DNA of 64,000 nucleotides from positions 2,728,001 to 2,792,000 of the forward strand of contig NZ_LAIR01000002.1 in NCBI RefSeq assembly GCF_001247745.1. The letters are read 5' to 3'. Shown here piece after piece: positions 57,026 to 64,000 of this stretch (the stretch's first letter is position 1; each line of letters begins with the position of its first letter). The DNA is from Luteipulveratus halotolerans (lineage in GTDB: Bacteria; Actinomycetota; Actinomycetes; Actinomycetales; Dermatophilaceae). A program made the position numbers and the translations under genes. The notes below the pieces were generated by a model. It made no database searches and was not told the DNA's origin. It was given only the letters and a program-made list of their open reading frames with translations.

Positions 57026-58757
57026 GACGGGCCGACCAGCGGCTCGCACCGCGCCCGGCGCGCTCGCGATCGTCGTCCGCCTCGGGCAGGTCCGGCTCCT
57101 CGTCCTCGGAGTCCTCGGACCGGTCGTCGTACGACGCTCCCAGCGAGCGGCGCGGCTCCGGCGCGCCATCCGCGTCGTCGTGTACGTCGCGTACGGCGCG
57201 GGCGTCGCGGTGCGGGGTGAGGTCCGTCAGTGTCTGGTCCTCACCGGCGTCGTCCGCCTCGGCGACACTCGTCGTCGGGCTCCAGCCGTCGGCCGCGGAC
57301 GACGCAGGCGGCAGCACCGGCCGTGCCTCGGCGGGAGCGGAAGCCCGCCGCGCTCGGGCAGCCCGCGAGCGCGTCTGCGGCTCCTCGTCCGGGACGTACT
57401 CGTAGTAGGCGAACTCGTCCTTGCGCTTGACCTGGTTGAGCACGACGCCGAGCAGCCGCGCATCGACCGCACGCAGACGGTCGAGGGCCTCGCCCACCTG
57501 CTGACGGGTCACCTTGGCCGCGCTCGCGACCAGCACCGCACCGGACACCGACCGCGCGAGGATGGCCGGGTCGGTCACGGGGAGCACCGGCGCGCAGTCG
57601 ATCAGGATGACGTCGTACGACGGACGCGCCTGGTCCAGGAGACGCTGCATCGCCCGCGAGTCGAGCAGCTCACTCGGGTTGGGCGGGATGTCACCCGAGG
57701 TGATGATGTCCAGGCTCGTGTCACCCCAGGGCTGGATGACGTCGTCCAGGTCGGCCTGTCCGATGAGCACGGTCGTCAGGCCGACACTGCCCTCGAGACC
57801 GGTGTAGCGCGAGAGCGAGGGACGGCGCAGGTCGGCGTCGATGAGCAGGACCCGGGTGTGCGCCTCGGCGATCGCGACCGCGAGGTTCATCGCCGTACTG
57901 GACTTGCCCTCGCCCTCGACGGCCGAGGTGATGACCACGATCAGCGGTCGCTGGTCGATACCGAGGAACTTCAGGTTGGTACGAGCCCGGCGGAAGGCCT
58001 CGGCCTCACGCCCTCTGGGCGCGAGGCGTACGAGGTGCCCGTGCCGTTCGGGCGACTTGGAGACACCGACCTCACCGAGCACCGGCGCGTCGGTCAGACC
58101 GTTGATGTCCTCCGCCGTGCGCACGCGGGTGTCGAGAGCATCACGCGCGAACGCCGTCAGCACTCCGAGCACCAGACCTGCTGCCAGGCCGGCCGCGACA
58201 TTGCGTCGGGTGTTGGGGGACGACGGATGCTTGGCAGGCGTCGCGACCGCGACCGGCGTCGCCTCGATGGTGGCGCGGTCCTGCTCACCCTTGGGCGCCA
58301 GCTCGCGCGCCGCCCGGGAGAGCTCGGTCGACACGCTGTTGGCGATCTGAGCAGCCCGCACGTCGGAGGTGTCGGTCACGGCGATCTGCAGGATCACGGT
58401 GTCCTTGGCGGCCGTGGCCTTGATCTTGTCGGCGAGCTGCTGCGCGGTCATGTCGAGGTGCTGTGAGGCGATCACCCGGTCCAGCACGAGGGGCTGCTCG
58501 GCGAGCGAGGCGTAGGAGACCATCTGGCTCTGCGCGTAGGTGGAGCCCTGTGACAGGTCGCTGCCCGAGGTGCCGGTCGGCAGCGAGAAGTAGACCCGGG
58601 ACACCGAGGTGTAGGTCGGTGTGGCCGCGACGGACAGCGCCAGGGCCGACGAGCCGCCCAGGACCGTGAGCGCTGCGATGATCGACCACCGCTTGCGCAG
58701 CACGCTCAGGTAGTGCCGGATCCCCGTCGCGGTCGTGCGGTTCGGTTGGTCGTTCAT
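57018..58757 (-). CDS. Wzz/BY-kinase: polysaccharide chain-length and tyrosine autokinase
   Basis: The 579-residue protein fuses a Wzz-type chain-length regulator to a BY-kinase. The first membrane segment is at about residues 24-46 and the second at 185-205. Walker A lies at about 277-288 (TSAVEGEGKSST), Walker A' at 305-312 (LLIDADLRRP), and Walker B is VILIDCAPVLPVTD. A tyrosine cluster (EFAYYEYVPDEE) near residue 445 can be the autophosphorylation tail. A long acidic tail of about 120 residues then follows. It would control polymer length and export together with Wzy and Wzx. The LMW phosphatase at 44771 is a likely antagonist. Confidence 0.92.
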   Translation of the reverse strand: MNDQPNRTTATGIRHYLSVLRKRWSIIAALTVLGGSSALALSVAATPTYTSVSRVYFSLPTGTSGSDLSQGSTYAQSQMVSYASLAEQPLVLDRVIASQHLDMTAQQLADKIKATAAKDTVILQIAVTDTSDVRAAQIANSVSTELSRAARELAPKGEQDRATIEATPVAVATPAKHPSSPNTRRNVAAGLAAGLVLGVLTAFARDALDTRVRTAEDINGLTDAPVLGEVGVSKSPERHGHLVRLAPRGREAEAFRRARTNLKFLGIDQRPLIVVITSAVEGEGKSSTAMNLAVAIAEAHTRVLLIDADLRRPSLSRYTGLEGSVGLTTVLIGQADLDDVIQPWGDTSLDIITSGDIPPNPSELLDSRAMQRLLDQARPSYDVILIDCAPVLPVTDPAILARSVSGAVLVASAAKVTRQQVGEALDRLRAVDARLLGVVLNQVKRKDEFAYYEYVPDEEPQTRSRAARARRASAPAEARPVLPPASSAADGWSPTTSVAEADDAGEDQTLTDLTPHRDARAVRDVHDDADGAPEPRRSLGASYDDRSEDSEDEEPDLPEADDDRERAGRGASRWSARRG

Positions 58758-60154
58758 CGTGGTGCCCTCAGCTCGATGCGCCGGGCGATGTGTGCCCGGT
58801 CCCCTTGTCGTCGATCAGATGTCCCCGTCCCAGCCACCACGGCTGACCCGGAGGAGTCTAGTTGCGGCTCGTGCTCGAGCCGTCGTTCTGCGGACTTCTC
58901 GCCCGTGGCCGGACGGGCCGCGAGCTGTGCGGTCACAGCCAGGCCCGCGAAGAACCAGAAGACCGTGGCGTACTGCGTGATCAGTGCGACCGTCACCAGC
59001 GCCGGTCCCTGCGCCACCACCGCGATCGTCGGCGCTGTGGCCCGACGTGCCAGGACCGCGAGCGCCGCGCCGGCGTACACCACCGTGACCAGCCCCAGGG
59101 CGAGCGCACCGTAGGTCAGGCCGAGCAGCAGCCAGGCGCTGTCGATCGAGTGGAACGCCCCGACGTAGACGTCGCCGGTCGGGCTGCGCGTGACGCTCGG
59201 GCTCTCGCCGAGCAGACTCACATCGGGCAGCAGGCCGAGCAGGTCGAGCCGGTACGCCGCACTGTTGGTCGCCTCGTCGCCCGCGGCGCTGAACACGCCC
59301 AGGATGCGCGACTGCAGTGCGACGGCCGCCACGACCAGACAGCCGATGAGGCCGAGTCGTGCTCGGGTGGGCAGCGCCCCGCTGCGGTCCAGGAGGAGCA
59401 TCAGCACCAGGCCGAGCAGGGCGCAGCCGATGGCCGTACGACTGAACGTCACGACCGTGGCGGCGACCAGCAGCACCGCGATGCTCACCCGTAGCGGGGG
59501 GCGCAGGTCGGACGCGAGCGCGACCGGGACGGCCATCGCCAGGCAGGCGCCCAGCGCGATCGAGTGCCCGAACGCCCCCTCCGCGCGGACGATCCCGCCG
59601 CGCTCCTGCAGCTGCCCCCACAGCTCGTACGCCGCGTTGCCTCGGCTGAGCGAGACGAACGGGTTCCAGGAGAGCAGGAACTCCACGAGGGCCAGCGCCG
59701 CGACGACGGCGAACAGCACCGTGATGCACCGGTAGGTCCAGGTCAGACCGACCTTCGACGGCAGGATGCGACCCACCAGGTAGCCGACGGCCCACTGCGC
59801 CAGCACCGCGAACGCACCGGCGAGGGACCCCGCGCGCATGAGGAGCGCGAGGACCACGAGGCCGACGAACGACAGGAGCAGCCAGTCGACCCAGTGCAGC
59901 CGGGTCACCGCGAACGGCACGGCCGCCGCGAGCACGACCAGTCCGATCGCCGAGGTCGGCGGGAAGTCGAACTGGACCTTGACGCTCATCCAGCACGGCA
60001 CGAAGCACGCGACGGCCAGCCAGAGCCCGAGTGCCGCGCGCGTGGAGCGTCGGAGCGCGACGACGAGCAGGGCGGCGAACGTCGCGGCGGCGCCCAGCAG
60101 GACCAGCCGGTCGACACTCGGGCCCGAGCTGAGCCCCAGAGGCAGGGACGACAT
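58754..60154 (-). CDS. O-antigen ligase/polymerase-like membrane protein (Wzy)
   Basis: The 466-residue protein has about 12 membrane segments and a large loop with VRAEGAFGHSIALGACLAMA, typical of the Wzy/WaaL family. The last 50 residues form a hydrophilic tail. It would join repeating units into a polymer. The stop overlaps the kinase ATG in ATGA. It is upstream of the kinase gene and downstream of the GT2 gene. Confidence 0.85.
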   Translation of the reverse strand: MSSLPLGLSSGPSVDRLVLLGAAATFAALLVVALRRSTRAALGLWLAVACFVPCWMSVKVQFDFPPTSAIGLVVLAAAVPFAVTRLHWVDWLLLSFVGLVVLALLMRAGSLAGAFAVLAQWAVGYLVGRILPSKVGLTWTYRCITVLFAVVAALALVEFLLSWNPFVSLSRGNAAYELWGQLQERGGIVRAEGAFGHSIALGACLAMAVPVALASDLRPPLRVSIAVLLVAATVVTFSRTAIGCALLGLVLMLLLDRSGALPTRARLGLIGCLVVAAVALQSRILGVFSAAGDEATNSAAYRLDLLGLLPDVSLLGESPSVTRSPTGDVYVGAFHSIDSAWLLLGLTYGALALGLVTVVYAGAALAVLARRATAPTIAVVAQGPALVTVALITQYATVFWFFAGLAVTAQLAARPATGEKSAERRLEHEPQLDSSGSAVVAGTGTSDRRQGDRAHIARRIELRAPR

Positions 60155-60157
60155 GAC

Positions 60158-61075
60158 TCAGCCTCCCGTCCGGCGCAGCGCGCGTCGCCCGTGGAGCGTC
60201 GCGCGCACCGCGGTCGGCGCCGGCCCGCGCCGGGACAGCAGGTGCCGGCGGCCACCGCGCAGGAGGATGTCGTACGCCGCCCGGGTACTCGTGCGGCGCC
60301 AGCGCCGCTGGGTGCCGGCGTCGAGGTTCTTGGCCGCGAACAGCAGACGGTTACGGATGTTGAAGTAGTAGTAGAGGTCGGACTTGTCCCGGGCGCCCGA
60401 ACCCGAGGTCTGCGAACCGCCCTCGTCGTGGACCGCTGTGCAGTCGTGGTCGACCGCGATGCTCGCGCCGGATGCGAGAGCGCGGTGGGACAGGTCGACG
60501 TCCTCCCAGTAGAGGAAGTACTCCTCGTCGAAGCCGTCGAGCCGCTGCCACAGCTGACGGCTGAGCACCAGGCACGCACCCGTCAGCCACGGGACGACCT
60601 CGGTCTCGTCGGTGCCCGCGGGTCGGTTGCGGGTCGCGCTCATGTGACCGTCGGACAGCCACAGGTCGATGCCGTCGAACCACAGGCTGCCGTCGGAGCG
60701 GACGATCCGCGGTGCGCGCATCGCCCAGGGGTCGTGCCGGACCCGGTCGATCATGCGTCCCAGACTCGCACCGTCGACGGACGCGTCGGGGTTGAGCAGC
60801 ACGAGGACGTCGGCGCCCGCCTCGAGCGCAGCCGTCGCGCCGAGGTTGACGCCACCGCCGAACCCGAGGTTGGTGTCGGAGCAGATCGCGGTCCAGCCCT
60901 GCTCGGCGCACAGCTGCTCGACCGCGGCGCGCTCCTCGGAGGTCGTCCAGTTGTCGACCACAACGACCTGTACGCCGGGTGCGGAGTCTGCGACGGCGAC
61001 CAGGTGGGTGCGCAGCAGATGCGCGCTGGCATAGCTGACGACGACGATCGCCGTCGACCGGAGAGCCTCGCTCAT
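60158..61075 (-). CDS. Family 2 glycosyltransferase, rhamnosyltransferase-like
   Basis: The 305-residue GT-A enzyme has AIVVVSYASAHLLRTHLVAV, then SDTNLGFGGGVNLGATAALE and the metal-binding VLVLLNPDASVDGASL. FDEEYFLYWEDVDLSHRALA is the catalytic region. It is of the type that adds rhamnose to chains. The ATG overlaps the flippase stop (ATGA). The ORF continues upstream, but this start is well placed. Confidence 0.9.
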   Translation of the reverse strand: MSEALRSTAIVVVSYASAHLLRTHLVAVADSAPGVQVVVVDNWTTSEERAAVEQLCAEQGWTAICSDTNLGFGGGVNLGATAALEAGADVLVLLNPDASVDGASLGRMIDRVRHDPWAMRAPRIVRSDGSLWFDGIDLWLSDGHMSATRNRPAGTDETEVVPWLTGACLVLSRQLWQRLDGFDEEYFLYWEDVDLSHRALASGASIAVDHDCTAVHDEGGSQTSGSGARDKSDLYYYFNIRNRLLFAAKNLDAGTQRRWRRTSTRAAYDILLRGGRRHLLSRRGPAPTAVRATLHGRRALRRTGG

Positions 61076-62559
61076 GCGCGCGCCCTCCTGGCCTGTCGGA
61101 CGGCCGCGAGCACCTGGCGTACGTCGTCGCCGAGTGCGGGGACGACCCGCACGAGGACGGCGACCGCTGCGAGCCCGGCGAGAGCCGCCAGCAGCAGCCC
61201 GACCGCAGGTGCCCACGTCGCGGCCGCGGTCGCCGCACCCCACGACGCGACACCGGCGGCTGCGGCGACGACGATGATGCGGACTGCTCCGCGCACCAGC
61301 CCACCGGCCGGCAGCGGTGACATGCGCGACAACCACCAGATCGACAGGGGCCACTCCAGCGCAGCCGCGGTGGCGTAGGCGACCGCCACCCCACGGACGC
61401 CCCAGTGGCTGCCGATCAGGATGCACCCGATCCGCAGGCCCGCCGTGAGGACGGTGTAGCGCCGCAGCTGCGCGGTGAGTCCGCGGGACAGGTAGACCCA
61501 GTAGCCGACGAAGGCCAGGGTCTGCAGCCCGCCGGCGATGGCAAGGGCGCGCAGGATCGGGACCACCTCGACCCACTGCTCCCCCAGGAAGACCGCGGTG
61601 ATCGGGGCCGCGGCTCCGGCGACCAGCCCCAGCCCGACCACCAGGCCGTAGCCGAGCGCGAGCTGCCCTCGCAGCAGGAAGGACTGGTAGCGGGGCACGT
61701 CGTCCTGGATGCGCGACAGGACGGGCAGCGCCACCGACGTCGTCGGCCCGCGCAGCTGGCCGAGCGGCGTCATGAGCAGCTGGAACCCGCGGTTGTACAG
61801 CCCGAGCGGAGCAGCCCCGAAACGTGTCCCGATCACGAACGTGTCGGCGTTGTTGCCGACGTAGCCGACGACCTGCGAGCCGACCAGGTGCCAGCCGAAC
61901 CGGACCAGCCCCGCCATCGGCGCCGAACGGTCCGGGGCGCCCGGCCGCCATCCGGCACGGACGACGACCAGCACCATCATGGTCGTGACCTGGGTCAGCT
62001 GCTGGGCCGCGAGCGACCAGTAGCCCGCGCCGTTGAGGGCCGCGATCACCCCCGCCAGCAACCCGGCCAGCGAGGCGGCGACGTCAGCGAACGCGAGCGC
62101 ACCGAAGTGCAGGCGCCTGTTGAGGTCGGCGCGGTACTGCGTCGCGACGCCGTTGACGACGAAGAGCAGCGCGAGCACCCGTGTGAGGTCGACGAGCTCA
62201 TCGCGGCCGTACGCATCGGCCACCAGCGGTGCCGCGAGCACGGCCAACCCCGCCAGTCCGAGCCCGAGCACGACGTTGATCCAGAACAGGTTGTCGCGCT
62301 GCGCCCTGGACAGCTCGCGCGCCTGCACCGCGGCCGCCGAGAGCCCGAAGTCGCGGAAGATGTCCGCGACCCCGACCACGGCCATGACCATGGCGACGAG
62401 CCCGTAGTCGTGCGGTGCGAGCAGCCGTGCGAGGACGACGACCGAGACGACCTGGATCACGATGCGCCCGACCTGGCCGCCGACGACCAGGACAGCCCCA
62501 CGGACCGCGCGGCGGCCGAGCCCGCTCGGGGGCGCCGGCCGCACGTCGGCGTTCGTCAT
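61072..62559 (-). CDS. Polysaccharide flippase, Wzx-like (MOP/PST family)
   Basis: The 495-residue protein has 12 to 14 membrane segments and starts GLGRRAVRGAVLVVGGQVGR. Typical parts are VVLARLLAPHDYGLVAMVMA and PLGLYNRGFQLLMTPLGQLR. It would flip lipid-linked sugar units across the membrane. It is the first gene of the five-gene transcript that ends at 55883, and all junctions overlap or nearly so. Confidence 0.93.
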   Translation of the reverse strand: MTNADVRPAPPSGLGRRAVRGAVLVVGGQVGRIVIQVVSVVVLARLLAPHDYGLVAMVMAVVGVADIFRDFGLSAAAVQARELSRAQRDNLFWINVVLGLGLAGLAVLAAPLVADAYGRDELVDLTRVLALLFVVNGVATQYRADLNRRLHFGALAFADVAASLAGLLAGVIAALNGAGYWSLAAQQLTQVTTMMVLVVVRAGWRPGAPDRSAPMAGLVRFGWHLVGSQVVGYVGNNADTFVIGTRFGAAPLGLYNRGFQLLMTPLGQLRGPTTSVALPVLSRIQDDVPRYQSFLLRGQLALGYGLVVGLGLVAGAAAPITAVFLGEQWVEVVPILRALAIAGGLQTLAFVGYWVYLSRGLTAQLRRYTVLTAGLRIGCILIGSHWGVRGVAVAYATAAALEWPLSIWWLSRMSPLPAGGLVRGAVRIIVVAAAAGVASWGAATAAATWAPAVGLLLAALAGLAAVAVLVRVVPALGDDVRQVLAAVRQARRARA

Positions 62560-62581
62560 CCGATCTCACACTCCATCAGGT

Positions 62582-62611
62582 CCGGCGGATGACCGTGAGG
62601 TCATCCGCCGG
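62582..62611 (-). terminator. Hairpin after the LamG/PKD gene
   Basis: Perfect 13-bp stem, CCGGCGGATGACC (62582-62594) with 62599-62611, and a GTGA loop, 6 bases after the stop of the PKD gene. It separates that gene from the polysaccharide operon. Confidence 0.88.
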
Positions 62612-62617
62612 CACTCC

Positions 62618-64000
62618 TCACTCCTGGGCGGGCTTCACGAGGAGGTTGTCGAACAGCGCCTTGATGGGGGCATTGGTGACCGTGCCGGCGAGGTAGACCT
62701 CGAGGCCGATGCCGCCGGGCCGCTGCAGGGCTGCCGTCGTGTCGGTCACGCTGTTGCGCCAGGTGCTGGGCTCGGTCGAGCCGGCCGTCCACACCTTGGC
62801 GCGCACCGTCGTACCGACGGCCTGCAGCCGCAGCGTGAGGGTGTCGTCGACCGTCACGCCGGGGATGCTGCCACCACCGGCGAGCGTGGTCTCGACCCCG
62901 TCGACGACCTTGGTGAGGTAGAGCTCGACAGCACCGGTCTCACGCCAGCGCAGCTTGGCGACGTAGGCGGTCGTCCCGACCCGGCGCACGGTCGCGTAGG
63001 TGTAGACCGACGCACCTGCCGGAGCCTTGTTGAGCTCGGTGTCGACCGTGAGGTCGGTGTCGGTGACCGACACCGAGCCCAGCGAGGCCTTCACGCCGCT
63101 GCCGGCTGCCGCCATCTCGAGCTGGCCCTTGTCGCCGTCGACCGAGAAGCGCGCGGCCGAGCCGGACAGGGTCCACGCACCACCGGTGTCGGCCGAGCCG
63201 AGCCCACCGGTGACATCGCGGTTGAAGTCGTCGACCACGATCGCGGCCGCCGGGGCCTGCACGGTGACGTCGTGGCTGACGCTGTCGGTGGCGCCCTTGT
63301 CATCGGTCACGGTGAGACGCACGGTGTAGGTGCCGGCGGCGGCGTACGTGTGCGACGGCTTCGCGCCCGTGCCGCTCGACCCGTCACCGAAGTCCCACGC
63401 GTACGACGCGACCGAGCCGTCCGCATCGGTCGACGCGCTGCCGTCGAGCGCCACCGTCAGCTGGGTCGCATCGCTCGAGAACGCTGCTGCCGGAGGCTGA
63501 TTCGCCGGCGGAGCGGTCACGGTGACCTGCTTGGTCAGGGTGCCGGTGGCGCCCTTGTCATCAGTCACGGTGAGACGCACGGTGTAGGTGCCGGCCGCTG
63601 CGTACGTGTGGGACGGCTTCGCGCCCGTGCCGCTCGACCCGTCACCGAAGTCCCACGCGTACGACGCGACCGAGCCGTCCGCATCGGAGGACGCCGACGC
63701 GTCGAACGTCGCGGACAGCTGTCCGCCCGTCGCGGTGAACGCCGCCGTCGGCGGGACGTTGGCGATCGCACCGGTCGAGCCCAGCTGGTGGTGCGAGGCG
63801 ATCGACGCGGCGCTCAGCACCGTCGGGTAGACGGCCGCGTCGTCGATCACGCCGTCGACCGAGTCGGCGCTCGGGTCGCCCGGCCAGCCGGACAGGCTGT
63901 CACCGCTGCGCCAGTAGCCGCTCACGGCCCGGGGCGTGCCGACATCGCTGCGGGCAGCCTTCTCGGAGCCGTCGACGTACAGCTTCAGCGAGCCGCCCGT
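62618..64000 (-). CDS. Secreted LamG/PKD repeat protein, 5' end missing
   Basis: At least 461 residues, continuing beyond the right edge. The visible start is the end of a LamG (concanavalin-like) domain (LKLYVDGSEKAARSDVG, VIDDAAVYPTVLSA). Two PKD domains follow (SVASYAWDFGDGSSGTGAKP in both). The last 220 residues form another jelly-roll-like beta domain (VVDDFNRDVTGGLGSADTGG), which often binds carbohydrate. Such proteins are usually exported and bind or modify surface glycans. The signal peptide would lie outside the window. Its place next to the polysaccharide operon suits that. Confidence 0.85.
   Translation of the reverse strand, partial: TGGSLKLYVDGSEKAARSDVGTPRAVSGYWRSGDSLSGWPGDPSADSVDGVIDDAAVYPTVLSAASIASHHQLGSTGAIANVPPTAAFTATGGQLSATFDASASSDADGSVASYAWDFGDGSSGTGAKPSHTYAAAGTYTVRLTVTDDKGATGTLTKQVTVTAPPANQPPAAAFSSDATQLTVALDGSASTDADGSVASYAWDFGDGSSGTGAKPSHTYAAAGTYTVRLTVTDDKGATDSVSHDVTVQAPAAAIVVDDFNRDVTGGLGSADTGGAWTLSGSAARFSVDGDKGQLEMAAAGSGVKASLGSVSVTDTDLTVDTELNKAPAGASVYTYATVRRVGTTAYVAKLRWRETGAVELYLTKVVDGVETTLAGGGSIPGVTVDDTLTLRLQAVGTTVRAKVWTAGSTEPSTWRNSVTDTTAALQRPGGIGLEVYLAGTVTNAPIKALFDNLLVKPAQE
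63286..63687. repeat. Two near-identical 144-bp PKD-coding repeats
   Basis: 63286-63429 and 63544-63687 are almost the same base for base, with start points 258 bases (86 codons) apart. Each codes for the second part of one PKD domain. The level of identity at silent positions suggests recent duplication or gene conversion. Confidence 0.85.

Overview
The window comes from a very high-GC actinobacterium, probably of the order Micrococcales. The signs are GTG and TTG starts, pervasive GTGA/ATGA stop-start overlaps, a two-domain LysX, the furA-katG pair, an IdeR-type iron box, and the conserved block mfd - lipoprotein - mazG - eno - ftsB - DUF501 - ppx. The rRNA spacer without tRNAs would fit Dermacoccaceae or Intrasporangiaceae, but I cannot settle the family by eye. 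No insertion sequence, prophage, integrase or CRISPR array is visible.

Layout. Positions 1-257 hold the start of a P-loop kinase cut by the window edge. Positions 287-8486 (minus) hold a four-gene operon: a Kunitz/PKD-like domain protein of unknown function, a cysteine-rich DUF1326 protein with a poly-Asp tail, a His-rich DUF2182 membrane protein, and a giant 1620-residue multicopper oxidase with about six cupredoxin units and no signal peptide. This is the best candidate for an undescribed system. Positions 8814-19440 carry mixed chromosomal genes: fprA with an iron box, acetyltransferases, msrA, a FusB-like FBP protein, hydrolases, a TetR regulator with tandem operator-like repeats, and ferritin. 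LysX (19526-22909) lies directly downstream of a complete rrn operon (16S-23S-5S, minus strand, 28311 down to 23077), which has two promoter-like sites and recognisable 23S processing stems.

Positions 28793-37400 hold cystathionine beta-synthase, a GDSL lipase, a thiolase, two hypothetical genes, a Bax-inhibitor-like membrane protein, and furA-katG. furA carries a frameshift that fuses its 5' half in frame to katG. A tRNA with anticodon UAA but only a 6-nt variable loop follows. Positions 37730-41054 form a compact island: two paralogous XRE-type regulators flank a two-gene secreted-protein operon (a papain-like cysteine protease and a C-terminally anchored protein with an apparent frameshift). 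The upstream regions share a 19-bp motif, and GGTGAACGTTC operator-like sites lie between the divergent genes.

Positions 41205-51128 (mostly minus) are the housekeeping block ppx, DUF501, ftsB-like, eno, LMW phosphatase, mazG, lipoprotein, mfd, interspersed with several intergenic repeats. Positions 51362-64000 are a cell-surface polysaccharide locus: a cytidylyltransferase, a CDP-alcohol transferase, five glycosyltransferases, a Wzz/BY-kinase, a Wzy-like polymerase and a Wzx-like flippase. Its end is a truncated LamG/PKD surface protein with two nearly identical PKD repeats. The kinase, polymerase, flippase and two glycosyltransferases overlap end to start and must be one transcript.
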